From NCBI RefSeq assembly GCF_013378445.1, contig NZ_JABXYK010000005.1, forward strand, positions 62,001-126,000: a DNA stretch of 64,000 bases. Reading direction: 5' to 3'. The position numbers and the translations under genes were made by a program. Each line of letters begins with the position of its first letter. Within the stretch, counting starts at the first letter, position 1. The stretch is from Mycoplana rhizolycopersici (GTDB lineage Bacteria; Pseudomonadota; Alphaproteobacteria; Rhizobiales; Rhizobiaceae). This document shows positions 42,792 to 51,651 of the stretch, piece after piece. The notes under the pieces are model-generated. The model had not been told where the DNA came from. It saw only the letters and a program-made list of their open reading frames with translations, and made no database searches.

Positions 42792-43657
42792 ACACCATCT
42801 CCCTTCTCTCCGCGGTGGCGTTCTGGCTTGCCGCCTGGGCCTTCAACGAGTGGCTCGTCCGGCAAAGGTTCGACAACCCCATTGCCCGCCACGCCGCCGG
42901 CATCGCCGTGCCGCTGCTCTTCGGCATCACCATCCTCGTGCTGTGGGAAGGGATCGTGCGCGGCTTCGCCGTCCCCTCCGTGCTGCTGCCGGCGCCGAGC
43001 GCGATCTGGCAGCGGCTGATCACCTCGCTGCCGACGCTATGGGCGGATTTCCGGCAGACATTCCTCAAATCGGTGATCACCGGCTATGTGCTCGGCTGCG
43101 GTTCGGGCTTTATCGTGGCCCTGCTGATCGACCGTTCGCCCTTCCTGCAGAAGGGGCTGCTACCGCTCGGCAACTTCGTCTCGGCCCTGCCGGTGATCGG
43201 CGTCGCGCCGATCATGGTGATGTGGTTCGGCTTCGACTGGCAGTCGAAGGTGGCCGTCGTCGTCATCATGACCTTCTTCCCGATGCTGGTGAACACGGTG
43301 GCCGGTCTCGCTGCGGCGAGCCACATGGAGCGCGACCTGATGCGCACCTATGCGGCAAGCTGGTGGCAGACGCTCGTCAAGCTGCGCCTTCCGGCCGCCT
43401 GGCCTTTCATCTTCAACGCTCTCAAGATCAACTCCACGCTGGCGCTGATCGGCGCCATCGTCGCCGAGTTCTTCGGAACGCCCATTGTCGGCATGGGCTT
43501 CCGGATCTCCACCGAAGTGGGGCGCATGAACGTCGACATGGTCTGGGCCGAGATCGCGGTCGCCGCGCTCGCCGGCTCCGTCTTCTACGGGGTAGTTGCG
43601 CTTGTGGAGCGCACCGTCACCTTCTGGCATCCGTCTGTCCGCGGTGGGCAGGCGTAA
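42788..43657 (+). CDS. ABC transporter permease (second)
   Basis: A 289-residue permease of the same group with six or seven helices; the coupling loop is MRTYAASWWQTLVKLRLPAAWPFIFNALKINS near residues 185-216. Its ATG overlaps the preceding permease stop by four bases. It ends 28 bases before the binding-protein gene. Heterodimeric permeases plus an NMT1-type binding protein resemble importers of thiamin precursors or riboflavin/pyrimidine-like compounds. Confidence 0.9.
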   Translation: MNTISLLSAVAFWLAAWAFNEWLVRQRFDNPIARHAAGIAVPLLFGITILVLWEGIVRGFAVPSVLLPAPSAIWQRLITSLPTLWADFRQTFLKSVITGYVLGCGSGFIVALLIDRSPFLQKGLLPLGNFVSALPVIGVAPIMVMWFGFDWQSKVAVVVIMTFFPMLVNTVAGLAAASHMERDLMRTYAASWWQTLVKLRLPAAWPFIFNALKINSTLALIGAIVAEFFGTPIVGMGFRISTEVGRMNVDMVWAEIAVAALAGSVFYGVVALVERTVTFWHPSVRGGQA

Positions 43658-43685
43658 CAAAGCAAACGATAATGAGGGAACCGCT

Positions 43686-44678
43686 ATGAAAAGAACGATC
43701 GCATCGCTTTTGATGGCAAGCGCCTTTTCGCTCGCCGCCTTCCAGGCCGGCGCAGCCGACAAGGTCGCCTTGCAGTTGAAGTGGGTGACCCAGTCCCAGT
43801 TCGCCGGCTACTACGTGGCCAAGGACAAGGGCTTCTACGAGGAGGAAGGTCTTGACGTCGAGATAAAGCCGGGCGGCCCCGATATCGCCCCCGCCCAGGT
43901 GATCGCCGGCGGCGGCGCCGACGTGATCGTCGACTGGATGCCCTCCGCACTCGCCACCCGCGAAAAGGGCGTTCCCCTGGTCAACATCGCCCAGCCCTTC
44001 AAGAAATCCGGCATGATGCTGACCTGCCTGAAGGAATCCGGCGTCAAGGGACCGGAGGACTTCAAGGGCAAGACGCTCGGCGTCTGGTTCTTCGGAAACG
44101 AATATCCGTTCCTTTCGTGGATGAGCCACCTGAAGATCCCGACCGATGGCGGACCTGATGGCGTGACCGTGCTCAAGCAGGGCTTCAACGTCGACCCGCT
44201 GATCCAGAAGCAGGCTGCCTGCATTTCCACCATGACCTACAACGAGTACTGGCAGGTGATCGACGCCGGCATCAAGCCGGACGACCTCGTGACCTTCAAG
44301 TATGAAGACCAGGGTGTCGCGACCCTCGAGGACGGCCTGTACGTGCTGGAGGACAAGCTGAAGGATCCGGCCTTCAAGGAGAAGATGGTCAAGTTCGTCC
44401 GCGCTTCGATGAAGGGCTGGAAATGGGCCGAGGAGAACCCGGACGCGGCAGCGGACATCGTTCTGGAAAATGATGCCACCGGCGCGCAGACCGAAGCGCA
44501 CCAGAAGCGCATGATGGGCGAGGTCGCCAAGCTGACGGCCGGCTCCAACGGCGCGCTCGACGAGGCGGACTACAAGCGCACCGTCGCCTCGCTGCTTGCC
44601 GGCGGCTCCGACCCGGTCATCTCCAAGGAGCCCGAGGGCGCCTGGACGCACGCGGTCACCGACGAGGCTCTGAAGTAG
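43686..44678 (+). CDS. NMT1/THI5-like ABC substrate-binding protein
   Basis: A 330-residue periplasmic protein. The signal peptide ends after AFQAGA (about residue 23), then KVALQLKWVTQSQFAGYYVAKDKGFYEEEGLDVE, the hallmark of NMT1/ThiY/RibY-type proteins that bind pyrimidine- or flavin-like compounds. GVWFFGNEYPFLSW and QAACISTMTYNEYW are further family motifs. GAGGGA precedes ATG 43686. Position beside the reductive pyrimidine pathway suggests that it delivers a pyrimidine or hydantoin-like substrate; this is inference from context. It is the last gene of the operon. Confidence 0.88.
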   Translation: MKRTIASLLMASAFSLAAFQAGAADKVALQLKWVTQSQFAGYYVAKDKGFYEEEGLDVEIKPGGPDIAPAQVIAGGGADVIVDWMPSALATREKGVPLVNIAQPFKKSGMMLTCLKESGVKGPEDFKGKTLGVWFFGNEYPFLSWMSHLKIPTDGGPDGVTVLKQGFNVDPLIQKQAACISTMTYNEYWQVIDAGIKPDDLVTFKYEDQGVATLEDGLYVLEDKLKDPAFKEKMVKFVRASMKGWKWAEENPDAAADIVLENDATGAQTEAHQKRMMGEVAKLTAGSNGALDEADYKRTVASLLAGGSDPVISKEPEGAWTHAVTDEALK

Positions 44679-45007
44679 TCCGGAGCCTGAAAATGACCGA
44701 AGCGGATGCGCGGCAAACCCTGTCGCGCATTCGCATTTGAGGGGCGGATGCGCGTCAAGATAGCACACCGCGATCTGTTGCGCGCCGACCACGCCTCGTG
44801 TAAATATTGAGGCACCATTTTGTTTCAGGCTTGTATGCCGAACGGCACCCCATTACATGAGCCTTGCTTGGTAGAGGTTCGGCGACAGCGCTCGGAACGA
44901 GTGTACGCAACCGTTCCGTCTCCAGCCTGGGAAGGAATGCGCGCCCGGCAGAATTGATGGCGGCAGCGGCGCGGCTCGTGAATCATTTTTTACATGAAGG
45001 TCGACCC
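44679..45007 (+). other. 329-base intergenic region with hairpin
   Basis: An 11-base stem (44702-44712 with 44724-44734, one G-T pair) lies 24 bases after the binding-protein stop and may end that operon, although no T-run follows. No gene is recognised in the rest; the promoter of the efflux genes should lie here, but no convincing -35/-10 pair was found. Confidence 0.5.
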
Positions 45008-46207
45008 ATGGCGCGTGGATTGAAGTACGTACTCTGCCTCTCTGCCGCCATGGCTGCGGCAACCGCCGTCTCGCACGGCGCGTTGGCCGCCGATGCCGAC
45101 CCCGTGGTGGATCAGGTGGAAAACCTTCCCGCGATCGTGGTCACGGCCGTAGAAGAGCGCACCGTCGTCGACCGCGTGATCGCCACCGGCACCATCCAGC
45201 CGGTCGAAGAGATCTATGTCGCACCGCTCGTCGATGGCCTGTCGATCCGCGCGCTCGGAGCCGACGTCGCCGACGTGGTGAAGGAAGGCGATACGCTCGC
45301 AACGCTTAACGACGATGCGCTGGTGCTGGAGAAGAGCCAGCTGGAGGCCATGCGTGCCAAGGCCGACGCTTCCGTGGCACAGATGGAGGCACAACTGATC
45401 GAGGCGAAGGCGAACGCCGAGGAGGCCGGCAAGGCGCGCGAGCGCGCCGACAGGCTCGTGACCTCCGGCGCTACCTCGCAGGCCGTGTTCGACCAGGCAA
45501 CGGCCGGCGCCAAGGCCGCAATTTCCCGCGTCACGTCGGCCGAGCAGGCCATTTCCGTCTCGCAGGCGGAGATCAAGGTCATGGACGCCCAGATTGCCGA
45601 TATCGACCTGAAGCTGGCCCGCACCGCCGTCAAGGCCCCGGTATCCGGCGTCGTTGCCTCTCGTACGGCCAAGATCGGTTCGATCGCCATGGGCGCTAGC
45701 CAGCCGCTCTTCTCGATCATCCGTGACGGCGAGATCGAGCTGAAGGCCGACGTATCGGAAAGCTCCATCCTCAAGCTCGCCGTCGGGCAGAAGGCCATCG
45801 TGGCGCTGGCCGGTGGCAGCGCCAGGGCGGCTGGTAGCATTCGCCTGGTCGAGCCGACGCTCAACAATGACACGCGGCTTGGGCGCGTCTACATCAAGCT
45901 CGACGAACCTGAAAAGGCGCGCGTCGGCATGTTCGCAAGTGCCGAGATCACCGTCGAGGAGAGAAAAGGTCTTGTGCTGCCCCTATCCGCAGTCACCACC
46001 TCGCGCGAGGGCACGGTTGCGCGTAAAGTGGAAGGCGGCGTCGTCAGGCTCGTGAAGATAGAGACCGGGATCCAGGACGGCCAGGTCATCGAGATCACAG
46101 GCGGCCTGCAGGCCGGCGACGAGGTCGTGGCCAAGGCCGGCGCCTATGTTCGCGACGGCGACAGGATCCGGCCCGTGAAAGCGGACGTTTCCGGGGCTGT
46201 GAAATAG
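45008..46207 (+). CDS. RND efflux periplasmic adaptor (membrane fusion protein)
   Basis: A 399-residue HlyD/AcrA-type adaptor. Signal peptide to about residue 27; a lipoyl half near 62-105 (VIATGTIQPVEEIYVAPLVDGL), alpha-helical coiled-coil hairpin about 110-195, second lipoyl half with KAPVSGVVASRTAKIGSIA near 209-228, beta-barrel and membrane-proximal domains to the end. It links the inner-membrane pump to an outer-membrane channel. GAAGG precedes ATG 45008. The RND pump gene follows 155 bases downstream. The outer-membrane factor and a dedicated regulator are not adjacent. Confidence 0.92.
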   Translation: MARGLKYVLCLSAAMAAATAVSHGALAADADPVVDQVENLPAIVVTAVEERTVVDRVIATGTIQPVEEIYVAPLVDGLSIRALGADVADVVKEGDTLATLNDDALVLEKSQLEAMRAKADASVAQMEAQLIEAKANAEEAGKARERADRLVTSGATSQAVFDQATAGAKAAISRVTSAEQAISVSQAEIKVMDAQIADIDLKLARTAVKAPVSGVVASRTAKIGSIAMGASQPLFSIIRDGEIELKADVSESSILKLAVGQKAIVALAGGSARAAGSIRLVEPTLNNDTRLGRVYIKLDEPEKARVGMFASAEITVEERKGLVLPLSAVTTSREGTVARKVEGGVVRLVKIETGIQDGQVIEITGGLQAGDEVVAKAGAYVRDGDRIRPVKADVSGAVK

Positions 46208-46362
46208 CGCACCTGCCGGCAACGAAACGTTGTGCGGGAACTTGACGTGGCCATCGCCACGGCGTTTGGGAAAATTCCTGACCTGCGGGATTTTGCAGCA
46301 GGAAATGCGGCGGTCGGAACCGGGACGGTCCATGAGGCGCATGGGATGAGGACATCTGGGAC

Positions 46363-49300
46363 ATGAATTTTTCTGCTTGGTCCATTCGCAATCCGATCGC
46401 ACCGCTGCTCGCGTTTTTCCTGCTGATGGTCGTCGGCCTGCAGTCGTTCTATACGCTGCCGATCACGCGCTTCCCCAATATCGACGTGCCGGTCATCGCG
46501 GTGAACGTGACGCAGAGCGGCGCGGCACCGGCCGAGCTGGAACTGCAGGTCACCAAGGAGATCGAGGACGCGGTCGCCGGCATTTCCGGCGTCAAGGACA
46601 TCATGTCGACGGTGACCGACGGCAGTTCCGTCACCTCTATCCTGTTCGAGCTTGAGGTCCCGACCAACCAGGCGCTGCAGGACGTCAAGGACGCAATCGA
46701 CCGCATCCGCACCGACCTGCCGGCCTCGATCGAAGAGCCTGTCGTCACCAAGATCGACGTCGAGGGCCAGGCGATTCAGACCTTTGCCGTTTCCTCGCCG
46801 AACATGACGCTGGAAGAACTGTCCTGGTTCGTGGACGATACCGTAAAGCGCGCCGTGCAGGGCCAGCCGGGCGTTGGCAAGATCGACCGCTTCGGCGGCG
46901 CGGACCGCGAAGTCCGCATCGAGCTCAATGCCGACAAGCTGGAGTCCTTCGGCATCACTGCCGCCGACGTGAACCAGCAGATGCGCAGCATGAATGCCGA
47001 TGTCGGTTCCGGGCGCGGCCAGATCGCCGGCGCCGAACAGGCGATCCGCGTGCTCGGCGACGCGCGCTCGGTGGAAAAGCTCGCCTCCACGACGATCGCG
47101 CTTCCCAACGGCCGTTTCGTGCGCCTTTCCGAGCTCGGCCGGATTAACGATACCTATGAGGAGCCGCGCTCCTTCTCGCGCTTCAACGGCAATCCCGTCG
47201 TCACCTTCGCCGTCTTCCGCTCCAAGGGCGCAAGCGAAGTGACGGTCGCCGAATCCGTGGAGAGGGCTCTGGTAACGGTTCGCGAAAAGAACCCCGACGT
47301 GTCGATCAGCCTTGTCGATGATGCCGTCTACTTCACCTACGGCAACTACGAGGCGGCCCTTCACACGCTGATGGAAGGCGCGATCCTCGCCGTCATCGTC
47401 GTGCTGCTGTTCCTGCGCAACTGGCGGGCGACGCTGATTTCCGCCGTTGCGCTGCCGCTCTCGGCCATTCCCACCTTCTATGTGATGGACCTGTTGGGCT
47501 TCTCGCTCAACCTCGTCAGTTTCCTCGCAATGACGCTGGCGACCGGCATTCTCGTCGACGACGCGATCGTGGAGGTCGAAAACATCGCCCGCCACATCAA
47601 GATGGGCAAGACGCCCTACCGCGCTGCGATCGAGGCCGCAGACGAGATCGGCCTGGCGGTGATCGCGACCACCTTCACCATCATCGCGGTCTTCGTGCCG
47701 GTCTCCTTCATGCCGGGCATTGCCGGCCAGTACTTCATCCAGTTCGGGCTGACAGTCGCCGTCGCCGTCTTCTTCTCGCTGATGGTGGCGCGTCTGATCA
47801 CGCCGGTCATGGCCGCCTACCTGATGCGCTCCAGCGATGCCGATGGCCATGACGAGGACAAGGAAGGCGCATTCATGCGCGGTTACACCTGGCTGGTGAC
47901 CGTCACCACCCGCCACTGGTACAGCCGCTATGCCACCTTGCTGGCCGCGATCGCCTTCCTCGCAGGCTCCCTGTTGCTGCTCGCCCAGGTGCCCGGCAGC
48001 TTCATGCCGCCGGAAGACGCCTCGCGCATCGTGCTTTCCGTCGAGCTGCCGCCGGACGCCATGCTGGAGGATACCGACAGCACAACCGCGGAGATCTACG
48101 ACCGCGTCAGGAACATCCCCGGCGTCGACAGCGTCTTCGTGCTCGGCGGCTCCTCGCCCAAGGGCGACCTCGAACTGCGCCGGGCTTCGATCACGGTTAT
48201 ACTCGACAAGCGTGATCAATCGCTGGTGAACAAGATCGTCAACGACGTGCTCGGCGGTATCCCCGTCATCGGCCAGTACCTGCCGAAACTGCCGCCTACC
48301 GGTCGCACGACGCCGCAATGGGATATCGAGAAGGAAGTCTTTGCGAGCATTCGTGACATCCCCGACGTCCGCATCATCAAGTTGAACGACCGCGGCGAAC
48401 GCGACCTGTCGTTCAACCTCCTCTCCAACAGCGAGGCCGATCTCGACCGTACCGTCGCCGTGCTGGAAGCCGAGCTGCGCGCCGATCCCGTCCTGTCGAA
48501 CGTCAGCTCGGAAGGCTCGCTGCCGCGGCCCGAACTGCAGATCCGGCCGCGTGACGACCGCATGGCCCGCCTCGGCATCACCACCGCGCAGATTGCCGAG
48601 GTCGTCCGCGTGGCGACGATCGGCGACATCGATTCGCAGCTCAGCAAGATGTCGCTGGACGACCGGCTGATCCCGATCCGGGTCCAGCTCGATCGCGACT
48701 TCCGCGGCGATCTGGGCGCGATCCGCAACCTGAAGATCAGGACGTCGAAGGGCCAGTTCGTGCCGCTGTCGTCCGTGGCCGACATCGACTATTCGGAAGG
48801 CCCGAGCTCGATCAAGCGCCATGACCGCAACCGCGTCGTCTCGATCGGCTCCGACCTCAAGCCCGGCGTCGCGCTCGACACCGCAACCGCCCGCTTCAGG
48901 GAGATCGCCCGCAGCATCGACATGCCCGATACGGTGCAGTTCCTCGAGAGCGGCGACGCAGAGGTTCAGGCGGAGATGCAGCAGAGTTTTGGCAACGCCA
49001 TGCTGCTGGGGCTGCTGCTGGTGCTGATGGTGCTCATCCTGCTGTTCAAGGACGTCATCCAGCCGTTCACCATCCTGTTCTCGCTACCGCTTGCGATCGG
49101 CGGCGTGGCGGCGGGCCTGATCCTGACACAGAACGCTTTGTCCATGCCCGTGCTGATCGGCATCCTGATGCTGATGGGCATCGTCACCAAGAATGCGATC
49201 CTGCTCGTGGATTTCGCAATCGAGATGATGCATCGCGGCATGGAGCGCACCCAGGCGATGATCGAGGCCGGCCGCAAGCGCGCCCGCCCGATCATCATGA

Positions 49301-49677
49301 CCTCGATCGCCATGTCCGCCGGCATGCTGCCATCCGCGCTCGGGGTCGGCGAAGGGGGTACCTTCCGCGCGCCCATGGCGATTGCGGTGATCGGCGGCAT
49401 CATCGTGTCGACCGTTTTGTCGCTCGTCGTCGTGCCGTCGTTCTTCCTGATCATGGACGATCTCTCGCGCTTGCTGGCGTGGATCTTCGGCCGCTTCGTC
49501 GGCAGGAAGGACGAGGAAACCGCACCGCTCGACAACGAGGCACTGACCGAGGCTACGGCAAAGACGACCGAGGATCTGGAAGCCATTGAAGGAAGGGTTT
49601 CGGCACTGGAGAAGCAGGGCGACCGCGGAAAGAAGCCGCTGAGCGTGGTCCATCATTCGGCGCTTGCCGCAGAATAG
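46363..49677 (+). CDS. RND efflux transporter permease (AcrB-like family)
   Basis: A 1104-residue inner-membrane proton antiporter with twelve helices in two repeats and two large periplasmic loops (about 30-330 and 555-865). FPNIDVPVIAVNVTQSGAAP near residue 38 and the helix-4 proton-relay acidic pair GILVDDAIVEVENIARH near 397-412 are typical; MGIVTKNAILLVDFAIEMM near 943 is the helix-10 counterpart. It exports drugs, metals or other toxic compounds; the substrate is not deducible. About 50 residues at the C-terminus are an extra charged extension (helical, Glu/Lys-rich). GGGAC is near ATG 46363. Confidence 0.93.
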   Translation: MNFSAWSIRNPIAPLLAFFLLMVVGLQSFYTLPITRFPNIDVPVIAVNVTQSGAAPAELELQVTKEIEDAVAGISGVKDIMSTVTDGSSVTSILFELEVPTNQALQDVKDAIDRIRTDLPASIEEPVVTKIDVEGQAIQTFAVSSPNMTLEELSWFVDDTVKRAVQGQPGVGKIDRFGGADREVRIELNADKLESFGITAADVNQQMRSMNADVGSGRGQIAGAEQAIRVLGDARSVEKLASTTIALPNGRFVRLSELGRINDTYEEPRSFSRFNGNPVVTFAVFRSKGASEVTVAESVERALVTVREKNPDVSISLVDDAVYFTYGNYEAALHTLMEGAILAVIVVLLFLRNWRATLISAVALPLSAIPTFYVMDLLGFSLNLVSFLAMTLATGILVDDAIVEVENIARHIKMGKTPYRAAIEAADEIGLAVIATTFTIIAVFVPVSFMPGIAGQYFIQFGLTVAVAVFFSLMVARLITPVMAAYLMRSSDADGHDEDKEGAFMRGYTWLVTVTTRHWYSRYATLLAAIAFLAGSLLLLAQVPGSFMPPEDASRIVLSVELPPDAMLEDTDSTTAEIYDRVRNIPGVDSVFVLGGSSPKGDLELRRASITVILDKRDQSLVNKIVNDVLGGIPVIGQYLPKLPPTGRTTPQWDIEKEVFASIRDIPDVRIIKLNDRGERDLSFNLLSNSEADLDRTVAVLEAELRADPVLSNVSSEGSLPRPELQIRPRDDRMARLGITTAQIAEVVRVATIGDIDSQLSKMSLDDRLIPIRVQLDRDFRGDLGAIRNLKIRTSKGQFVPLSSVADIDYSEGPSSIKRHDRNRVVSIGSDLKPGVALDTATARFREIARSIDMPDTVQFLESGDAEVQAEMQQSFGNAMLLGLLLVLMVLILLFKDVIQPFTILFSLPLAIGGVAAGLILTQNALSMPVLIGILMLMGIVTKNAILLVDFAIEMMHRGMERTQAMIEAGRKRARPIIMTSIAMSAGMLPSALGVGEGGTFRAPMAIAVIGGIIVSTVLSLVVVPSFFLIMDDLSRLLAWIFGRFVGRKDEETAPLDNEALTEATAKTTEDLEAIEGRVSALEKQGDRGKKPLSVVHHSALAAE

Positions 49678-49703
49678 CAAAAAGCGAAGCAGGGCATCTT
49701 CGA

Positions 49704-49730
49704 GCCGGGCGTCGCAAGCGCCCGGCTTTT
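49704..49730 (+). terminator. Intrinsic terminator of the RND efflux operon
   Basis: GCCGGGCG (49704-49711) pairs perfectly with CGCCCGGC (49719-49726), followed by TTTT, 26 bases after the pump stop. Confidence 0.88.
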
Positions 49731-49765
49731 GCTTATGAAGCATTGCGAATATGGGCTGCGACCAT

Positions 49766-49779
49766 TTGACCGAAATCAA
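49766..49779 (+). promoter_or_regulatory. FNR/FixK-type box upstream of the Crp/Fnr gene
   Basis: TTGACCGAAATCAA matches TTGAY-N4-RTCAA, the FNR/FixK/NnrR binding consensus, exactly. It lies 103 bases before the Crp/Fnr ATG and after the terminator of the preceding operon. Confidence 0.65.
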
Positions 49780-49881
49780 CGTGGACCGCACCATTTCTCC
49801 TTAACCTTTACCCATGCACCGGGCAGCCGCCTCTCTTGAAGAGGCACGGCCCCGCAAGGACAATGGGAAGGGCGTGAAGCA

Positions 49882-50565
49882 ATGAACAGGATGACGAGAC
49901 CGAACGCCTGGGAGCGCGAGACCCTGGGATGCCTGCCGCTGCTGACAGCGCTGGATTTGGACACCGTGGCGGCGATGCTAGAATTCGCCATCATTCGCTC
50001 GGTCGGTCCGCGGCAGATGCTGTTCCGCGAGGGAGATCCGGCCGAGACACTCGTCTGCGTGCTGAGCGGCTACGTCCGCACCTTCCATCTCTCCCCGCAG
50101 GGACGGGAAGTGGATCTCCTGATCCACGAGCCCGGCGACGTGATCGGCAGCAGCGTCTGCCTGGACCGCCAGACCTACTGCGTCAATGCGCAGGCGACCG
50201 ATAGCGTCAAGGTCGCGCAGTTCGACCTGCAGCGCATTCGCGAGCTGGCTGCAAGAAAGCCGGACCTGGCCCTCGCCCTGGCATCTGCGCTCTCCGGTCA
50301 GTTCGCCAGCAGCCTCTCCATGCTCGCAGATGACCGCCTGCACACCGCCCCGCAGCGTGTGGCGCATTATCTCAAGAAGCAGTGCCCGCAGGGTGCCCGC
50401 AATGTCAGCTTCCGCCTCCCCTACCAGAAGAACCTGCTGGCCGGGCAACTGGGTTTGGCGCCGGAAGCCCTTTCGCGCGCCTTCTCCTATCTGCGGCGCC
50501 ATGGCGTCAGCGTGCGCGGGCGTCTGGTACAGGTCAACGATCCCGAGGTCCTGCAGTCGATCTGA
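49882..50565 (+). CDS. Crp/Fnr family transcriptional regulator
   Basis: A 227-residue regulator. An effector (cNMP-like) domain covers about 20-135, a dimerisation helix about 120-150, and a winged helix-turn-helix about 155-222. The recognition helix contains E195, S198 and R199 (APEALSRAFSYL), the E-x2-SR residues by which FNR-type proteins read TTGAT half sites. It lacks the N-terminal cysteine cluster of FNR (one Cys, at 17), so it is not an oxygen-sensing iron-sulfur FNR; it may be a FixK/NnrR/DNR-like regulator. GAAGGG precedes ATG 49882. An FNR-type box upstream suggests autoregulation or cross-control. Confidence 0.88.
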   Translation: MNRMTRPNAWERETLGCLPLLTALDLDTVAAMLEFAIIRSVGPRQMLFREGDPAETLVCVLSGYVRTFHLSPQGREVDLLIHEPGDVIGSSVCLDRQTYCVNAQATDSVKVAQFDLQRIRELAARKPDLALALASALSGQFASSLSMLADDRLHTAPQRVAHYLKKQCPQGARNVSFRLPYQKNLLAGQLGLAPEALSRAFSYLRRHGVSVRGRLVQVNDPEVLQSI

Positions 50566-50625
50566 GACAGCGAAACAGGCCTGAAGCGTCGGGAACGAAT
50601 CTGCGAGAATGCGGCCTGCCTCGCG

Positions 50626-51426
50626 TCAGGAGACCGGCTTTGCGTGCTTGTCGAAGGCGTAGACGACGCTGTCGCTGGCGGCGTTGCGCGCGTGCTCTAT
50701 CGCCCGGCGTGCACTCTCCAGGCTGTCCGAAGCCTGGACGTTGGGCGAAATCCGCGCCATTCCGGCAAGCATCGTCACCCGCAGTTCCCCGCTATCGGTC
50801 GTAATCGACCGGCCTGATACGGAGCGACGGACCTCTTCGACCAGAAGGATGCAGTCGTCGGCGTTCGCTCCGTCGACCGTCACGACGAATTCGCCGGCCG
50901 CCAGGCGTCCAATCTGATGTGGTGCATGGAACATGCGCGAAAGCTCCTCCGTCGCCACGCGCAGGATGGCGTTCGCGGCATCCGCCCCATGGCGGACGGA
51001 AAGAAACGGGAAATGCGCGACCTGGAACAGCACGACGAAACCGGGGCTGGCAGCGGCCTCGATCGCGGCCACAACCGTCTCCGGCTGCATGACGTCGGAG
51101 ATGGTATCCTCGAGGCTGTCGCGCCGAAGCCGGGCGCGCGCATGCTTCAACGCGCCAAGGCCGATCCCTGCCATGGCCGCCAGCAGCCCGGCGACGCTGG
51201 CCGCAATGATGATCGACGGCGTGATGCCGAGTGCTGCCGGGCCCGGTTCAAGCATCGGCAACAGTCGGAACGGCGCGTGCAGTGCACTCAGCACAAGATG
51301 GACGCCGATCGCGATCGCCGCAGCCACAAGGAAACTGTAGGGCAGGATCGTCGCAAGATCCGCCCTGGCCGGCGCGTGCCGGTGCGTGCGCAATCCCTCC
51401 TCCGACAGCGATACGTCCCGAAACAT
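50626..51426 (-). CDS. Membrane protein with degenerate GGDEF domain
   Basis: A 266-residue protein with two membrane helices (about 27-50 and 67-93) and a cytoplasmic GGDEF-like domain (about 105-260). The domain fold is recognisable from IGRLAAGEFVVTVDG, but the active-site motif is AAGEF instead of GGDEF/GGEEF, and the metal-binding aspartates before it are lost (LFQVAHFPFLS). Cyclic-di-GMP synthesis is therefore unlikely; a GTP- or partner-binding role is more plausible. ATG 51426 has GGAGA upstream; an ATG at 51474 would add 16 residues. It is convergent with the Crp/Fnr gene. Confidence 0.8.
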   Translation of the reverse strand: MFRDVSLSEEGLRTHRHAPARADLATILPYSFLVAAAIAIGVHLVLSALHAPFRLLPMLEPGPAALGITPSIIIAASVAGLLAAMAGIGLGALKHARARLRRDSLEDTISDVMQPETVVAAIEAAASPGFVVLFQVAHFPFLSVRHGADAANAILRVATEELSRMFHAPHQIGRLAAGEFVVTVDGANADDCILLVEEVRRSVSGRSITTDSGELRVTMLAGMARISPNVQASDSLESARRAIEHARNAASDSVVYAFDKHAKPVS

Positions 51427-51651
51427 TACAGTCTCCGCACTTTCATGCAGAGAACATAATTGGGTGGAATTCATGCCGCCCTAATCGCAATGTTAAAAAT
51501 CGACCGATCCGCCCGTATTGTGCCAAGACAGCACCATAGATTGCAAGCTGTCAGATTTCGAGACGCGAAAAGCCGCCCCCGAAACGCTCTATGGCGACCG
51601 GTATCGAGCCATTGCATGCCGGGTGCTGTTTTTGGCTGAGGTCGAATACCG

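Noticed and set aside
44898-44919. GGAAC ... CGTT upstream of the RND adaptor as an EcfG promoter
   Set aside because: The spacing is 13 bases, not 16-17.
46144-48822. Open frame of 892 codons antisense to the RND pump
   Set aside because: Its sequence is Asp/Val/Gly/Arg-rich without domains, while the sense strand encodes a clear RND transporter.
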